Shown here in pieces: positions 1 to 9,116 of a stretch of 64,000 nucleotides of DNA. Below the pieces are notes generated by a model. That model worked only from the letters and a program-made list of their open reading frames with translations. It was not told the origin of the DNA and did not search any database. Made by a program: the position numbers and the translations under genes. Source of the DNA: Pedobacter nyackensis (GTDB lineage: Bacteria > Bacteroidota > Bacteroidia > Sphingobacteriales > Sphingobacteriaceae); assembly GCF_900176505.1 (NCBI RefSeq), contig NZ_FWYB01000017.1, positions 1-64,000 of the forward strand, written 5' to 3'. Numbering within the stretch: the stretch's first letter is position 1; the number at the start of each line of letters is the position of its first letter.

Positions 1-372
1 CCGGTAATGATCGACTTCACAGGCCATGCTTGTGTAAACTGTCGCAAAATGGAAGCGAATGTATGGCCAGATAAAGCTGTTTACAGCAAGCTGAGCAACG
101 ATTTCGTAATCATTCAGTTATATGTTGATGACAAGACTGAGCTTCAGGAAAATGAAAAATTCAAATCGACATTCAGTGGTAAAGCCGTAAATACTATAGG
201 TAACAAATGGAGTGATCTTCAGGCAGCGAAATTCAACTCTAATTCGCAGCCGTTTTATGTATTACTAGGCCATGATGAAAAACCACTGGTAAAACCAACA
301 GGTGCCAACTACGAATCTGTTGAATACCTACACTTTCTTGAAAGCGGTATAGCTGCTTTTAAGAATAAGTAA
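1..372 (+). CDS. Thiol:disulfide interchange protein DsbD, C-terminal thioredoxin-like domain (5' partial)
   Basis: The reading frame is open from base 1 and ends at TAA 370-372, so only the last 123 codons are present. A CxxC redox motif (CVNC, in an FTGHACVNCRKME context) lies near the visible N-terminus and is followed by a thioredoxin-like fold. The motif context matches the periplasmic C-terminal domain of DsbD and related cytochrome c biogenesis reductases, which pass electrons from cytoplasmic thioredoxin through a membrane domain to periplasmic or secreted thiol proteins. The membrane domain would lie upstream of the window. A free-standing thioredoxin-like protein is the alternative. 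A strong hairpin terminator follows 50 bp downstream, so this is the last gene of its unit. Confidence 0.78.
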   Translation, partial: PVMIDFTGHACVNCRKMEANVWPDKAVYSKLSNDFVIIQLYVDDKTELQENEKFKSTFSGKAVNTIGNKWSDLQAAKFNSNSQPFYVLLGHDEKPLVKPTGANYESVEYLHFLESGIAAFKNK

Positions 373-421
373 ACAATACTATCCATAGAAAAACTGAAAA
401 TAGGTAGTTAATAATTAAGCA

Positions 422-451
422 AAGGCCGGTGGATACCGGCCTTGTTTATTT
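422..451 (+). terminator. Intrinsic terminator after the dsbD-like gene
   Basis: A perfect 9-bp stem, AAGGCCGGT with ACCGGCCTT, closes a 4-nt loop and is followed by a T-rich run. It sits 50 bp after the stop of the dsbD-like gene and isolates it from fabF. Confidence 0.8.
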
Positions 452-621
452 TACGTCTTTTTGTATAATTGTATTTTCTTTTTTAAATTTTATATAATTC
501 TTTACGATTTATAGTAAGTTTTTTCAGCCATTATTAATAATTGATTGTTGTTAAAGTGTTCACTTTGAGTAGTTAAGCTAGAAGGGTTAAAGTCGGAATA
601 GCTTTAGTGCCGAAAAACATC

Positions 622-629
622 TATTTTTG
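622..629 (+). promoter_or_regulatory. Possible -7 promoter element in the 341-bp gap before fabF
   Basis: TATTTTTG fits the Bacteroidota -7 consensus TAnnTTTG and lies 84 bp before the fabF ATG. No clean TTTG sits at the expected -33 spacing, so this is tentative. Apart from the terminator at 422-451, the gap 373-713 is AT-rich and shows no reading frame worth calling and no RNA gene. Confidence 0.3.
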
Positions 630-713
630 ACGCTGGAAAAGTTGTTAGGATTATAAATAATAAGATAAAATGTTCAAAACAGCTTTTGTTTTGATATAAA
701 GTAACAAGTAAAT

Positions 714-1964
714 ATGAAAAGAGTAGTAGTGACAGGTTTAGGTGCTGTAACCCCGGTGGGAAATACAGTAAAAGAATTTTGGGATAACATCGTGGCCGGT
801 AAAAGCGGTGTGGGTGCTATTACAAAATTCGACACTTCAAAATTCAAAACTAATTTTGCTGCCGAAGTTAAAGATTTTGATGCTGAGGCTTATGTCGACA
901 AAAAGGAATTGAAAAAGTACGATCTATATACTCAGTATGCTATTGCTGCGAGTGATCAGGCTATCAAAGATTCCGGATTGGATTTCGAGGCTATGCCCGA
1001 AGTAGAAAGATATGAAGTAGGTGTGATCTGGGCTTCAGGTAATGGAGGTATCACTACTTTTGAACAACAACTAAAGGAATATCATTTAGGAGATGGAACG
1101 CCAAGATTTAGTCCTTATTTCATTCCAAAGATGATTGTTGATATCGCGGCAGGAGTAATCTCTATCAGACATAAACTACATGGACCAAACTATGCAACGG
1201 TTTCGGCTTGTGCATCTTCAAATACAGCTATCATTAGTGCGTTCGATACCATTCGTTTAGGTAAGGCAAACATTATGGTAGCAGGTGGGTCAGAGGCAGC
1301 TATCACTGAATCTTCGGTAGGTGGGTTTAACTCTGCGCACGCTTTGTCGAAAAGAAACGACGATCCTGCAACTGCATCCCGTCCCTTCGATGTAGATAGA
1401 GATGGTTTTGTAATCGGTGAAGGTGCCGGTGCGTTAATACTTGAAGAGTACGAACATGCTATAGCACGTGGTGCACATATTTATGCTGAGATGGTAGGCG
1501 GTGGAATGGCTGCTGATGCTTATCACTTGACCGGTACTCCTCCGGATGGTCTGGGTGCTTCATTAGGTATAGCTAAAGCATTGGCTGATGCGGGAATTAC
1601 TGCTGATAAAATTGATTACATCAATGCACATGCTACTTCAACCGGATTGGGGGATGTTGGTGAGTTGAATGGTATCAAAAAAATCTTCGGTGATCTTCCT
1701 GTTGCTATTAGTGCTACTAAATCTATGACCGGACACCTTTTAGGTGGTGCAGGTGCAATAGAAAGTATCATCAGCGTGATGTCTGTAAAAGATGATATCA
1801 TTCCGGGAACAATTAATACAAAAGTATTGGACCCTAAAATCCCTGCAGGATTGAATATCATCCTTGGTAAATCGGTTAAACAACAGGTAAATTATGTATT
1901 GAACAATACTTTTGGTTTCGGTGGACACACTGCAACCTCTATCTTTAAAAAATACACACCATAG
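714..1964 (+). CDS. fabF: Beta-ketoacyl-ACP synthase II (FabF/KAS II)
   Basis: This 416-residue cytoplasmic enzyme condenses malonyl-ACP with a growing acyl-ACP in fatty acid elongation. The thiolase-fold Cys-His-His triad is complete: Cys166 in a SACASSNTA motif, His306 in NAHATSTGLGD and His341 in KSMTGHLLGGAG. Length matches the usual FabF of about 413 residues, and the start gives the typical MKRVVVTGLGAVTPVGN N-terminus. It stands alone between two terminators, without an adjacent acyl carrier protein. That contrasts with the second, more divergent ketosynthase at 35336-36613, which lies in a polyketide operon. This copy is therefore probably the housekeeping enzyme. Confidence 0.93.
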   Translation: MKRVVVTGLGAVTPVGNTVKEFWDNIVAGKSGVGAITKFDTSKFKTNFAAEVKDFDAEAYVDKKELKKYDLYTQYAIAASDQAIKDSGLDFEAMPEVERYEVGVIWASGNGGITTFEQQLKEYHLGDGTPRFSPYFIPKMIVDIAAGVISIRHKLHGPNYATVSACASSNTAIISAFDTIRLGKANIMVAGGSEAAITESSVGGFNSAHALSKRNDDPATASRPFDVDRDGFVIGEGAGALILEEYEHAIARGAHIYAEMVGGGMAADAYHLTGTPPDGLGASLGIAKALADAGITADKIDYINAHATSTGLGDVGELNGIKKIFGDLPVAISATKSMTGHLLGGAGAIESIISVMSVKDDIIPGTINTKVLDPKIPAGLNIILGKSVKQQVNYVLNNTFGFGGHTATSIFKKYTP

Positions 1965-1971
1965 TGTGATT

Positions 1972-2003
1972 ACAGAGAATGGCAGACTCTTGCCATTCTC
2001 TGT
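1972..2003. terminator. Hairpin terminator after fabF
   Basis: A perfect 13-bp inverted repeat, ACAGAGAATGGCA with TGCCATTCTCTGT, has a 6-nt loop and starts 8 bp after the fabF stop. The following run is ATATATA rather than pure T, so factor-independent termination is likely but not classical. Confidence 0.65.
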
Positions 2004-2135
2004 ATATATAGGCCTCTCCATTTTGCTTGAATGTTATGCTTTTGTGAACAGAATATTATCAATAAAAGCTGATTTGTAAATAAGGTTTATTAGCTTTATC
2101 ATTACCAATTAAATCAAATATTCATCTTTTAGAGC

Positions 2136-2711
2136 ATGCAAAGACTTTTTGATAGTCATGATATTCTGCGTTTACGCTCCGGAGATGAGGCGGCTTTCAG
2201 ATTGGTTTATGACTATTTTAGCGAGCAGGTATACCGCCTGGCCTTTCGGTTTCTGAAAAATGAAGAACAAAGTGAAGATATTGTACAGGAAGCCTTTCTT
2301 AGTCTTTGGCAAAGCAGGGAAAAACTGGATGAGCATGGTAACATGTGGTTATACCTGTATGTAATTACCAAACGACTTTGCCTGAACTCCATCAGAGATA
2401 TTCATAAATCTGCCGAACTGTTTGAAAAACTACTTGTAAATATTCAACAAGCCCATAACCATACTGAAGAAGCAATTCTGGTATCTGACCTGGAGCGCTA
2501 TACGGAAGTGCTGGTTGGTGGGCTTCCCCCACAGCAGCAAATCGTATTCGATTTAAGTAGAACACAAGGCCTTTCTCATCATGAAATCGCTCAAAGGCTT
2601 AACATCTCCCCAAGTACCGTAAATAACCACCTGGTACAGGCGCTTAAAACATTGAGGACGAAACTGCAGTATTCAGACCTCACTTTTTTAATTTCAATTA
2701 TCTTTTATTAA
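2136..2711 (+). CDS. ECF-family RNA polymerase sigma factor (FecI-like)
   Basis: The product has 191 residues with two sigma-70 regions. Region 2 spans about residues 25-66 and includes the conserved EDIVQEAFLSLW segment. Region 4 spans about residues 130-178, with a helix-turn-helix around LSHHEIAQRLNISPSTVNNHL. There is no membrane segment. An anti-sigma gene follows 87 bp downstream, and a SusC receptor with an STN domain comes next. This is the standard Bacteroidota arrangement in which substrate binding outside the cell is signalled through STN domain, FecR and sigma factor. It probably activates the 4129-11748 uptake genes. Confidence 0.9.
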   Translation: MQRLFDSHDILRLRSGDEAAFRLVYDYFSEQVYRLAFRFLKNEEQSEDIVQEAFLSLWQSREKLDEHGNMWLYLYVITKRLCLNSIRDIHKSAELFEKLLVNIQQAHNHTEEAILVSDLERYTEVLVGGLPPQQQIVFDLSRTQGLSHHEIAQRLNISPSTVNNHLVQALKTLRTKLQYSDLTFLISIIFY

Positions 2712-2798
2712 AAAAAACATATTCGACTAGTTATAAGCGGTAAGTTCTGTGTTCTCTATTTATAACCAACCCCTTTTAGGGAATATAAATTAAAGAAC

Positions 2799-3995
2799 GT
2801 GGATAAAATCAGGCTTAAAGAATTACTAGCCCAATACTTTAATCATACAATCAATCCGGCAGATTGTGAGGAGTTATTGGCTTACCTGTCTGCAAATAGA
2901 GATATTGCCGAATCATCAGGGGTTTTTGATGAATTGCTCCTGAACAGGAACGACGGTCCTTCCTTTAAAGCAGAAAATGCTGACAAGGTTTTTGATCGAA
3001 TTAAAACCTCCGGGGAATTTACCCGTAAATCGGTTATCCCTGGTAAAACACCACAACGCCTTTATCAAAATATCTGGTTCAGGGTTGCTGCAATTCTGCT
3101 AGTTGTGCTTTCTATAGGGATGTTGTTTTATTTAAATAATCAGACCCTTCGACAAAATAGCAGCACATCTTTAGCGGATAGTAATGCAAGTAAATCGCTG
3201 TCTTCCGTTTCCATATTAAAACTTTCTGATGGAAAGGTGGTCGAATTGGATAGCGTTAAAAATGGGTTGATCCTGATCGCCAATGGGGCTAAAATCAGTA
3301 AATCAAAAGACGGGCAATTGATTTATGATATTTCTTCAGGTTCTGGTAACAACCAGCCCGAATTCCATACTTTATTCACCGCAAAAGGAAAGGAGTATCA
3401 AGTGAATTTACCTGATGGAACCCGCGTATGGCTCAACTCTTCATCAGAATTAATTTTTCCAACGCGTTTTTCCGGTTCGGATAGAACGGTACAGCTAAAT
3501 GGGGAGGCATACTTTGAAGTGGCGAAAAATAAAGATAAGCCATTTAAAGTAAGTGCCCATGGAACAACAGTAAGAGTTTTAGGTACGCATTTTAACATCA
3601 TGGCTTATGATGATGAGGAAGCAGTGACTACTACACTGCTTGAGGGAGCTGTTAAAGTTGGGATGGCTAATCGTGAATTAACGATTGCACCAGGACAGCA
3701 GGCAATTGTTAAAAGAGCAGGAAACAGTATTGTGGTTTCTGAAGTAAATATAGCGGATGCAATGGCCTGGAAGAATGGTTATTTCAAGTTTCAGGATGAA
3801 GATATTAAAAGCATCATGAAAAAGGTGTGCCGCTGGTATGATGTAGAAGTAGAATATCAGGGAGATGTGGATGATCAGAGATTTGGCGGAACATTCTATC
3901 GCGCTAAAAGTCTGGCTGAATTGCTTAACTACCTTGAAAAATTAGGCACTGTTAAATTTAAGATAGCGGGAAGGAGGATCATCGTTATGGCTTAA
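2799..3995 (+). CDS. FecR-family anti-sigma factor with DUF4974
   Basis: The 398-residue protein reads from a GTG codon (2799) in frame with the whole domain set. A cytoplasmic N-terminal sigma-binding region of about 90 residues is followed by one membrane helix near residues 91-109. The periplasmic FecR domain contains GKEYQVNLPDGTRVWLNSSS near residue 197. The C-terminal DUF4974 (about 320-398) contains FRFxDxxI-like and VCRWYDVEVEY motifs. FecR proteins hold the cognate ECF sigma factor and relay contact with the STN domain of a TonB-dependent receptor; both partners flank this gene. The GTG start is unusual but no better ATG precedes the conserved region. Confidence 0.88.
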   Translation: MDKIRLKELLAQYFNHTINPADCEELLAYLSANRDIAESSGVFDELLLNRNDGPSFKAENADKVFDRIKTSGEFTRKSVIPGKTPQRLYQNIWFRVAAILLVVLSIGMLFYLNNQTLRQNSSTSLADSNASKSLSSVSILKLSDGKVVELDSVKNGLILIANGAKISKSKDGQLIYDISSGSGNNQPEFHTLFTAKGKEYQVNLPDGTRVWLNSSSELIFPTRFSGSDRTVQLNGEAYFEVAKNKDKPFKVSAHGTTVRVLGTHFNIMAYDDEEAVTTTLLEGAVKVGMANRELTIAPGQQAIVKRAGNSIVVSEVNIADAMAWKNGYFKFQDEDIKSIMKKVCRWYDVEVEYQGDVDDQRFGGTFYRAKSLAELLNYLEKLGTVKFKIAGRRIIVMA

Positions 3996-4011
3996 CCGAT
4001 ACTTACCCCAT

Positions 4012-4081
4012 TGGTTACATTAAACCAGGAGCGTTCCAGCGCCCCCGGTTTCCAGCTCGGAAAAGCCGGGTCAGGTAACCA
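4012..4081 (+). promoter_or_regulatory. Structured intergenic element between the anti-sigma gene and susC
   Basis: The 133-bp gap before susC can fold as nested stems. An outer pair is TGGTTAC (4012-4018) with GTAACCA (4075-4081). A strong inner hairpin is CCCGGTTTCC (4044-4053) with GGAAA-AG-CCGGG (4059-4070, two-base bulge). A second, weaker hairpin is GGAGCG (4028-4033) with CGCCCC (4040-4045, one mismatch). The GC-rich segment stands out against AT-rich surroundings. No T-run follows, so it is not a classical terminator. A role in lowering read-through or setting receptor mRNA level is inference. Confidence 0.35.
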
Positions 4082-4128
4082 CAATCATTGCTAGAATACA
4101 ACCTTTTATAATTAAACCCAACATCCAA

Positions 4129-7100
4129 ATGTATAAAAATTTTACTGCATTTATTTGCAGCAGGCAACCCTGCTGCTTATATAAATTTTTGCTTATAATG
4201 AAGCTTACTTTTGTTTTATTAATGATTTTTTGTTTACAAGCGAGTGCAAGTATTTTTGCTCAAAAAGTTACGCTAAAGACTAAAAATGCTCCTGTTGAAT
4301 ATGTTTTTGAACAAATCAGACAGCAAACCGGATACGACTTCCTTTACAACTCAAAAGATTTGAAGGATGCCAGTCGTGTTAGTCTTGATTTTAGTAATGT
4401 GACCTTAAATGAAGCGTTGGATCAGTGTTTCATCAATCAGCCATTTACCTATAGTATTGAAAATACAATGGTTTTGATCACCAGGCGTCAGAAACCCTTA
4501 AAAACTGCACCAATAAATATCACAGGTCGTATTACCGATGATAAGAATCTTCCATTGCAGGGTGCCTCCGTTAAAATTGTGGAATTGAACAGGGCTGTGG
4601 TGAGTAAAGGCGATGGATCTTTCTCTATTGCTGTGGAACCTGGTACATATACGCTTGAGGTAAGCTATATATCTTTTCAAACCAAAAAGATTGCCGGCAT
4701 ACAGGTTCGTAGCTCTGGTAATATGCCACTAGTTGTAAAGCTATTACCGGTTGCACGTGATCTGGATCAGGTTGTGGTAACCGCATTGGGTATCAAAAAA
4801 GAGGAGAAGTCCTTAGGATATTCCGTGCAGGTAGTGGACGGAAAGGAAGTAACGGCAGCACCTACAAACAATATGATCAATGCGTTGGCAGGTAAAGTGG
4901 CCGGTTTAAACCTAAACAAAATAGGCGGACCGCTAGGCACAAGTGATGTGGTATTAAGGGGCGATAATGTGTTGGCATTAGGTTCAAGTGGAGCTTTGAT
5001 TGTTGTTGATGGAGTACCCATCAGTACGGGACAGTCGGGTACAGGACATAATCCATATGCAGGGAACGACAGTCCTATTGACTTTGGAAGTTTATTAAGT
5101 GATATAAACCCGGAAACAATAGAGAACATTTCAGTATTAAAAGGCCCAGGCGCTGCAGCGTTATATGGATCAAGGGCTGCAAATGGTGCCATTATTATTA
5201 CTACTAAGGCCGGCAGGAAATTACCTGGATTTGGTATTTACGTGAATCAGGTGGTATCCATAGATGAGATCAATAGGTGGCCGGACTTTCAGTTTGAATA
5301 TGGTGCCGGTACCACAGGTGCTACTTATTATTCCTATGGTGCTACTGCAGATGGAAGTAGTACGGCTGGAAGTACGCAGACCTGGGGACCTAGATTTTTG
5401 GGACAGCCTTATTTCCAATACAATTCTCCAATTAATCCTGCTACAGGTGCCCGTACCGAAAGAGTACCATGGCTTCCTTATGAAAATGCTTATTCAGGCG
5501 TTTTCAGAACGGGGTATACTGCAACAACAACTGTAGGGATCTCTGGTCAGGGATTTTCAGGCGGAGTTTCCTATTTGAAAAACGAATGGATATTGCCGAA
5601 TACGGGCTTTGACAGGGTATCAAGCTGGCTTTCTGCTTCACAAAAGGTATCTACAAAAGTAACCCTCTCAGGTAAGGTGAATTATAACAGAAAGTATACA
5701 GATAACCTTCCTTCTCAGGGGTATAATAACCAGGCGATCATGTATTTCCTTCCGCAAACACAACCCAATACGAATCCCGAATGGTTAAAACCGATGTGGA
5801 CTCCTGGAAAAGAGAATGTGGAGCAACTTACGCCTTTCTGGGCTGGTATAGATAATCCTTTTGTGATTTTAAATACCATGACAAATGCCAGTGATAAACA
5901 CAATGTAAATGGTAATATCAATGCAGGTATTCAGTTTAACAAGCACCTTAATCTGGCTTTGCGGTCGGGGCTCGACTTTAGCTATGAGTTCAGGTCTCAG
6001 CAAAGGCCAAAGGATACCTATAAGTTTGCAGAGGGGATGTACAGACAGCAGGATGTTTTCAGAATGGAAGCGAACACTGATTTCCTGTTGAAATACAACA
6101 ATGTGCTACCAGGTAAGATAAAGTATACCGCAAGTATTGGTGGTAATCAGAGGTTTAGTGATTATAAATACAGCAATGAAATGGCCGAGCGCTTAAGTAT
6201 TCCGGGTGTATACAATCTGGCAAACTCTAAAGACCCAGTATTGGTGTCGAGCGATAAAGCCCAATTTCTAGTGAACAGTCTTTATGGCTTCCTAAATTTT
6301 GATTACAAAGGCAAGGTATTTTTAGAATTAACCGGCCGTAACGATTGGTCTACAACTTTACCTGAAAATAATCAGTCCTTTTTCTATCCAAGTGTAAATA
6401 CCAGTTTCTTACTGGATCAGATATTTAAACTTCCTTCGGCAATAAGTCTGGCCAAAATAAGGGCTTCTTATTCTGAAACAGGAGTTGATGCTAAAACACC
6501 ATATCGTTTTAATGCGGGGTATAACCGTACCGACTTTGCAGGTGGCTTACAATTGCAGAGCATCGTACCTAATCCTGATCTTAAACCTCAGTTTACCAAA
6601 GCTATTGAAACAGGTCTTGATTTAAGGTTATTTAAAAGCAGACTAGGACTTGATATGGCTTTGTACAGAAACAATACCATTAACCAGATCATCAACCTGC
6701 CAATTGATAATTCAAGCGGCTACACCACCGCATTATCTAACGTAGGTAGAGTCGTGAACTGGGGTATGGAAGTTCAGTTAAGAGGTACACCAATAAAACG
6801 CAAATTCCAGTGGGATATAACGTTAAACTGGGCAGCTAACCGCAATAAAGTGATGGAGCTTAATGTACCTGGATCAGGAGGAATGATTGAGCTATACAAC
6901 GTAAGTATGGGCTTGAATATCGTTGCAGAAGAAGGTCGGCCGCTGGGCCAGATCTATGGTTTAGGCTTAGCACGTTCTCCTGAAGGAAAAGTAATTCACA
7001 ATAGTGAAGGCTATCCGGTAATGGGAACTGTTCTTCAAAACCTGGGGTCAATAAATCCGGATTGGAATGGTAGTATCCTGAATAAGTTTACCTGGAAAGG

Positions 7101-7596
7101 GATTAGCTTGTCGGCCTTAATTGACATTAGACAAGGTGGAGATATTTATTCACTGTCACATTCATTATATGCTTCTTATGGTAAGTTGAGGAAAACACTT
7201 CCAGGACGTGAGGATGGTATTATTGGTGATGGGGTTCAATACAACGCCGCAACAAATTCATACGTTCCTAATGATGTAAAAGCACAGATTACAGGTTTGT
7301 ATTACAACAGATTGTACGACCGTTCAAATATTGAAACCAATCTTTTTTCGGCATCTTATATTAAATTAAGAGAGGTGACTGTGAACTACACTTTACCAAA
7401 AGCCTGGTTAAAAAAATCAATGCTGCAGGATGTGAGCATAGGCTTGTTTGGCAGGGAATTGTTTAACTGGACGAAGTTCCCTGGATTTGATCCTGAAACA
7501 GCTTCTTTAAACAGCGCGCAGGTGGTGCCTGGAATTGAGATCGCTCAATTCCCTTCGGCCAGAACTATCGGAATGAATGTAAGGGTAAGTTTTTAA
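4129..7596 (+). CDS. SusC/RagA-type TonB-linked outer-membrane receptor with STN domain
   Basis: This is a 1155-residue receptor. A signal peptide core lies at about residues 24-45 and ends in IFAQ. An STN domain follows (about 50-120), then a carboxypeptidase-regulatory-like beta domain (about 130-205). A TonB box and plug come next (DLDQVVVTALGIKKEE at about 211-226; plug to about 370) and then a long beta-barrel ending in aromatic MNVRVSF. The STN domain is the part that touches FecR anti-sigma proteins, consistent with the sigma and anti-sigma genes just upstream. The gene ends TAATG with the following SusD frame, implying translational coupling. The imported substrate cannot be read from the receptor. 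The downstream DUF5689 and nuclease-fold proteins suggest a phosphodiester or nucleic-acid-like ligand. Confidence 0.92.
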   Translation: MYKNFTAFICSRQPCCLYKFLLIMKLTFVLLMIFCLQASASIFAQKVTLKTKNAPVEYVFEQIRQQTGYDFLYNSKDLKDASRVSLDFSNVTLNEALDQCFINQPFTYSIENTMVLITRRQKPLKTAPINITGRITDDKNLPLQGASVKIVELNRAVVSKGDGSFSIAVEPGTYTLEVSYISFQTKKIAGIQVRSSGNMPLVVKLLPVARDLDQVVVTALGIKKEEKSLGYSVQVVDGKEVTAAPTNNMINALAGKVAGLNLNKIGGPLGTSDVVLRGDNVLALGSSGALIVVDGVPISTGQSGTGHNPYAGNDSPIDFGSLLSDINPETIENISVLKGPGAAALYGSRAANGAIIITTKAGRKLPGFGIYVNQVVSIDEINRWPDFQFEYGAGTTGATYYSYGATADGSSTAGSTQTWGPRFLGQPYFQYNSPINPATGARTERVPWLPYENAYSGVFRTGYTATTTVGISGQGFSGGVSYLKNEWILPNTGFDRVSSWLSASQKVSTKVTLSGKVNYNRKYTDNLPSQGYNNQAIMYFLPQTQPNTNPEWLKPMWTPGKENVEQLTPFWAGIDNPFVILNTMTNASDKHNVNGNINAGIQFNKHLNLALRSGLDFSYEFRSQQRPKDTYKFAEGMYRQQDVFRMEANTDFLLKYNNVLPGKIKYTASIGGNQRFSDYKYSNEMAERLSIPGVYNLANSKDPVLVSSDKAQFLVNSLYGFLNFDYKGKVFLELTGRNDWSTTLPENNQSFFYPSVNTSFLLDQIFKLPSAISLAKIRASYSETGVDAKTPYRFNAGYNRTDFAGGLQLQSIVPNPDLKPQFTKAIETGLDLRLFKSRLGLDMALYRNNTINQIINLPIDNSSGYTTALSNVGRVVNWGMEVQLRGTPIKRKFQWDITLNWAANRNKVMELNVPGSGGMIELYNVSMGLNIVAEEGRPLGQIYGLGLARSPEGKVIHNSEGYPVMGTVLQNLGSINPDWNGSILNKFTWKGISLSALIDIRQGGDIYSLSHSLYASYGKLRKTLPGREDGIIGDGVQYNAATNSYVPNDVKAQITGLYYNRLYDRSNIETNLFSASYIKLREVTVNYTLPKAWLKKSMLQDVSIGLFGRELFNWTKFPGFDPETASLNSAQVVPGIEIAQFPSARTIGMNVRVSF

Positions 7597-7616
7597 TGCT
7601 AAAAAAGACAATCGAC

Positions 7617-9071
7617 ATGAATATCAAATATTTATACACTAAAATAGCGGCCTTTCTTATAGCGGTACCAATGCTGTTTGCTGGCTGCACCAAGAGCTTT
7701 GAAGAATTGAGAATTGATCCTGAAGGCGTACTAAGCGCACAGCCATCCAGCTTCTTATCTAATGCTTTGTACCGTGCAAATTCGACTTTTATTTATCGCG
7801 GACAAAGCATTAATAACCAATTGATGCAGGTTACGGCAGGTAGAACTGCTGATAATGAGATTCACAGATATGTACTTAAACCATTGATATATGATCAGTT
7901 ATGGCTTACGTATTCTCAAATAGCAAATATTGAGGAAATGCTAAACCTGTCCATTAAAATTGGAGATAAAAATTATACCGCCATTGCTTATACCTTAAAA
8001 GCATATATGGTTTCGATCCTGACGGATACCCATGGTGATATTCCTTTTACTGAGGCTTTTAAAGGGAATCAGGGAATTATAAGACCAGTTTTTGATGAGC
8101 AGAAATTGATTTATGATACCTTACTGGACAATCTGGAGACAGCAAATGGCTTGTATGACCTGACTAAGGTTTTAAGTGGTGAAGATATTCTCTTTTCTGC
8201 CAATACGAGCGCGGCGAATATCATCAAATGGAAAAAGTTTACTAATGCCCTTCATATCCGTCTGTTAATGCGCGTTGCACATAAATCTCAGGTTTATGAA
8301 CAGAAATTAAGAGATATACTGGCCGACCCAGCGACTTATCCTTTAATGTCATCGGTTGCCGAAAGTGCAGTAATTTACCATACCAATATTGCGCCTAATT
8401 TAAATCCCTTTTACAATACAACTGACCTTGTATTTAGTAGCAGTGTAGGTTTCACAGAGTTTTTTGTGAATAGTATGAATGTGATTGGTGATCCGAGATT
8501 GCCATTGTGGGCTACCAAAGTAAGCGGTACTTACCGTGGTGTTCCAACTGCATATCCATTCGAGGATCAGGATCTGGTGTCGGGAAGTTCATGGTCTACT
8601 TATGTGAATACTTTAAAAAAGTCTAATCTTTTTGGAAGCATTATACAATATGCAGAGCAGGAATTTATTCTTGCTGAAGCTTGTTTAAAAGGTTACATGA
8701 ATGATGATGCAAAAAAACATTACGATAATGGGGTTAAAGCATCCTGCAATCATTGGGGTATAGCAACTGCTGATATTCCTGCTGCTTTTCTTAGTAATCC
8801 GGCGATAGTTTATAATGGTACTTTAGAACAGATTATCACTCAAAAGTATTATGCCTTGTTCATGAACGATTTTCAGCAGTGGTTTGAATACAGAAGAACA
8901 GGTTTCCCTGTTCTAGGTTCGGGTCCTTCGGCACAAAATAATGGTGTTCTGCCTGTCCGGATTCCATATCCAACAGATATTGCAGCTTATAATGCGGTGA
9001 ATTATGCTGCCGTTGTTGCGCGAAATGGTAAAGATGATCTCAATACCAAAGTTTGGTGGCAGAAGCCGTAA
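7617..9071 (+). CDS. SusD/RagB-like substrate-binding lipoprotein
   Basis: A 484-residue surface lipoprotein of the SusD-like type. A lipoprotein signal peptide ends at a FAGC lipobox about 24 residues from the ATG at 7617. A second in-frame ATG at 7596 overlaps the susC stop (TAATG) and would add seven residues. Either start is possible; 7617 gives the more usual signal length. The body is helical and TPR-like. It contains a YNIRLLMRVAHK-like region (LHIRLLMRVAHKSQ) and a C-terminal QKYYALFMNDFQQWFEYRRTG segment, typical of the shorter SusD-like_2 group. It would cap the SusC barrel at 4129-7596 and capture ligand at the cell surface. Confidence 0.88.
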   Translation: MNIKYLYTKIAAFLIAVPMLFAGCTKSFEELRIDPEGVLSAQPSSFLSNALYRANSTFIYRGQSINNQLMQVTAGRTADNEIHRYVLKPLIYDQLWLTYSQIANIEEMLNLSIKIGDKNYTAIAYTLKAYMVSILTDTHGDIPFTEAFKGNQGIIRPVFDEQKLIYDTLLDNLETANGLYDLTKVLSGEDILFSANTSAANIIKWKKFTNALHIRLLMRVAHKSQVYEQKLRDILADPATYPLMSSVAESAVIYHTNIAPNLNPFYNTTDLVFSSSVGFTEFFVNSMNVIGDPRLPLWATKVSGTYRGVPTAYPFEDQDLVSGSSWSTYVNTLKKSNLFGSIIQYAEQEFILAEACLKGYMNDDAKKHYDNGVKASCNHWGIATADIPAAFLSNPAIVYNGTLEQIITQKYYALFMNDFQQWFEYRRTGFPVLGSGPSAQNNGVLPVRIPYPTDIAAYNAVNYAAVVARNGKDDLNTKVWWQKP

Positions 9072-9116
9072 GTGGCCTTATTAATCGAAATGTTTATGAA
9101 TAATAGAAATATTCTG

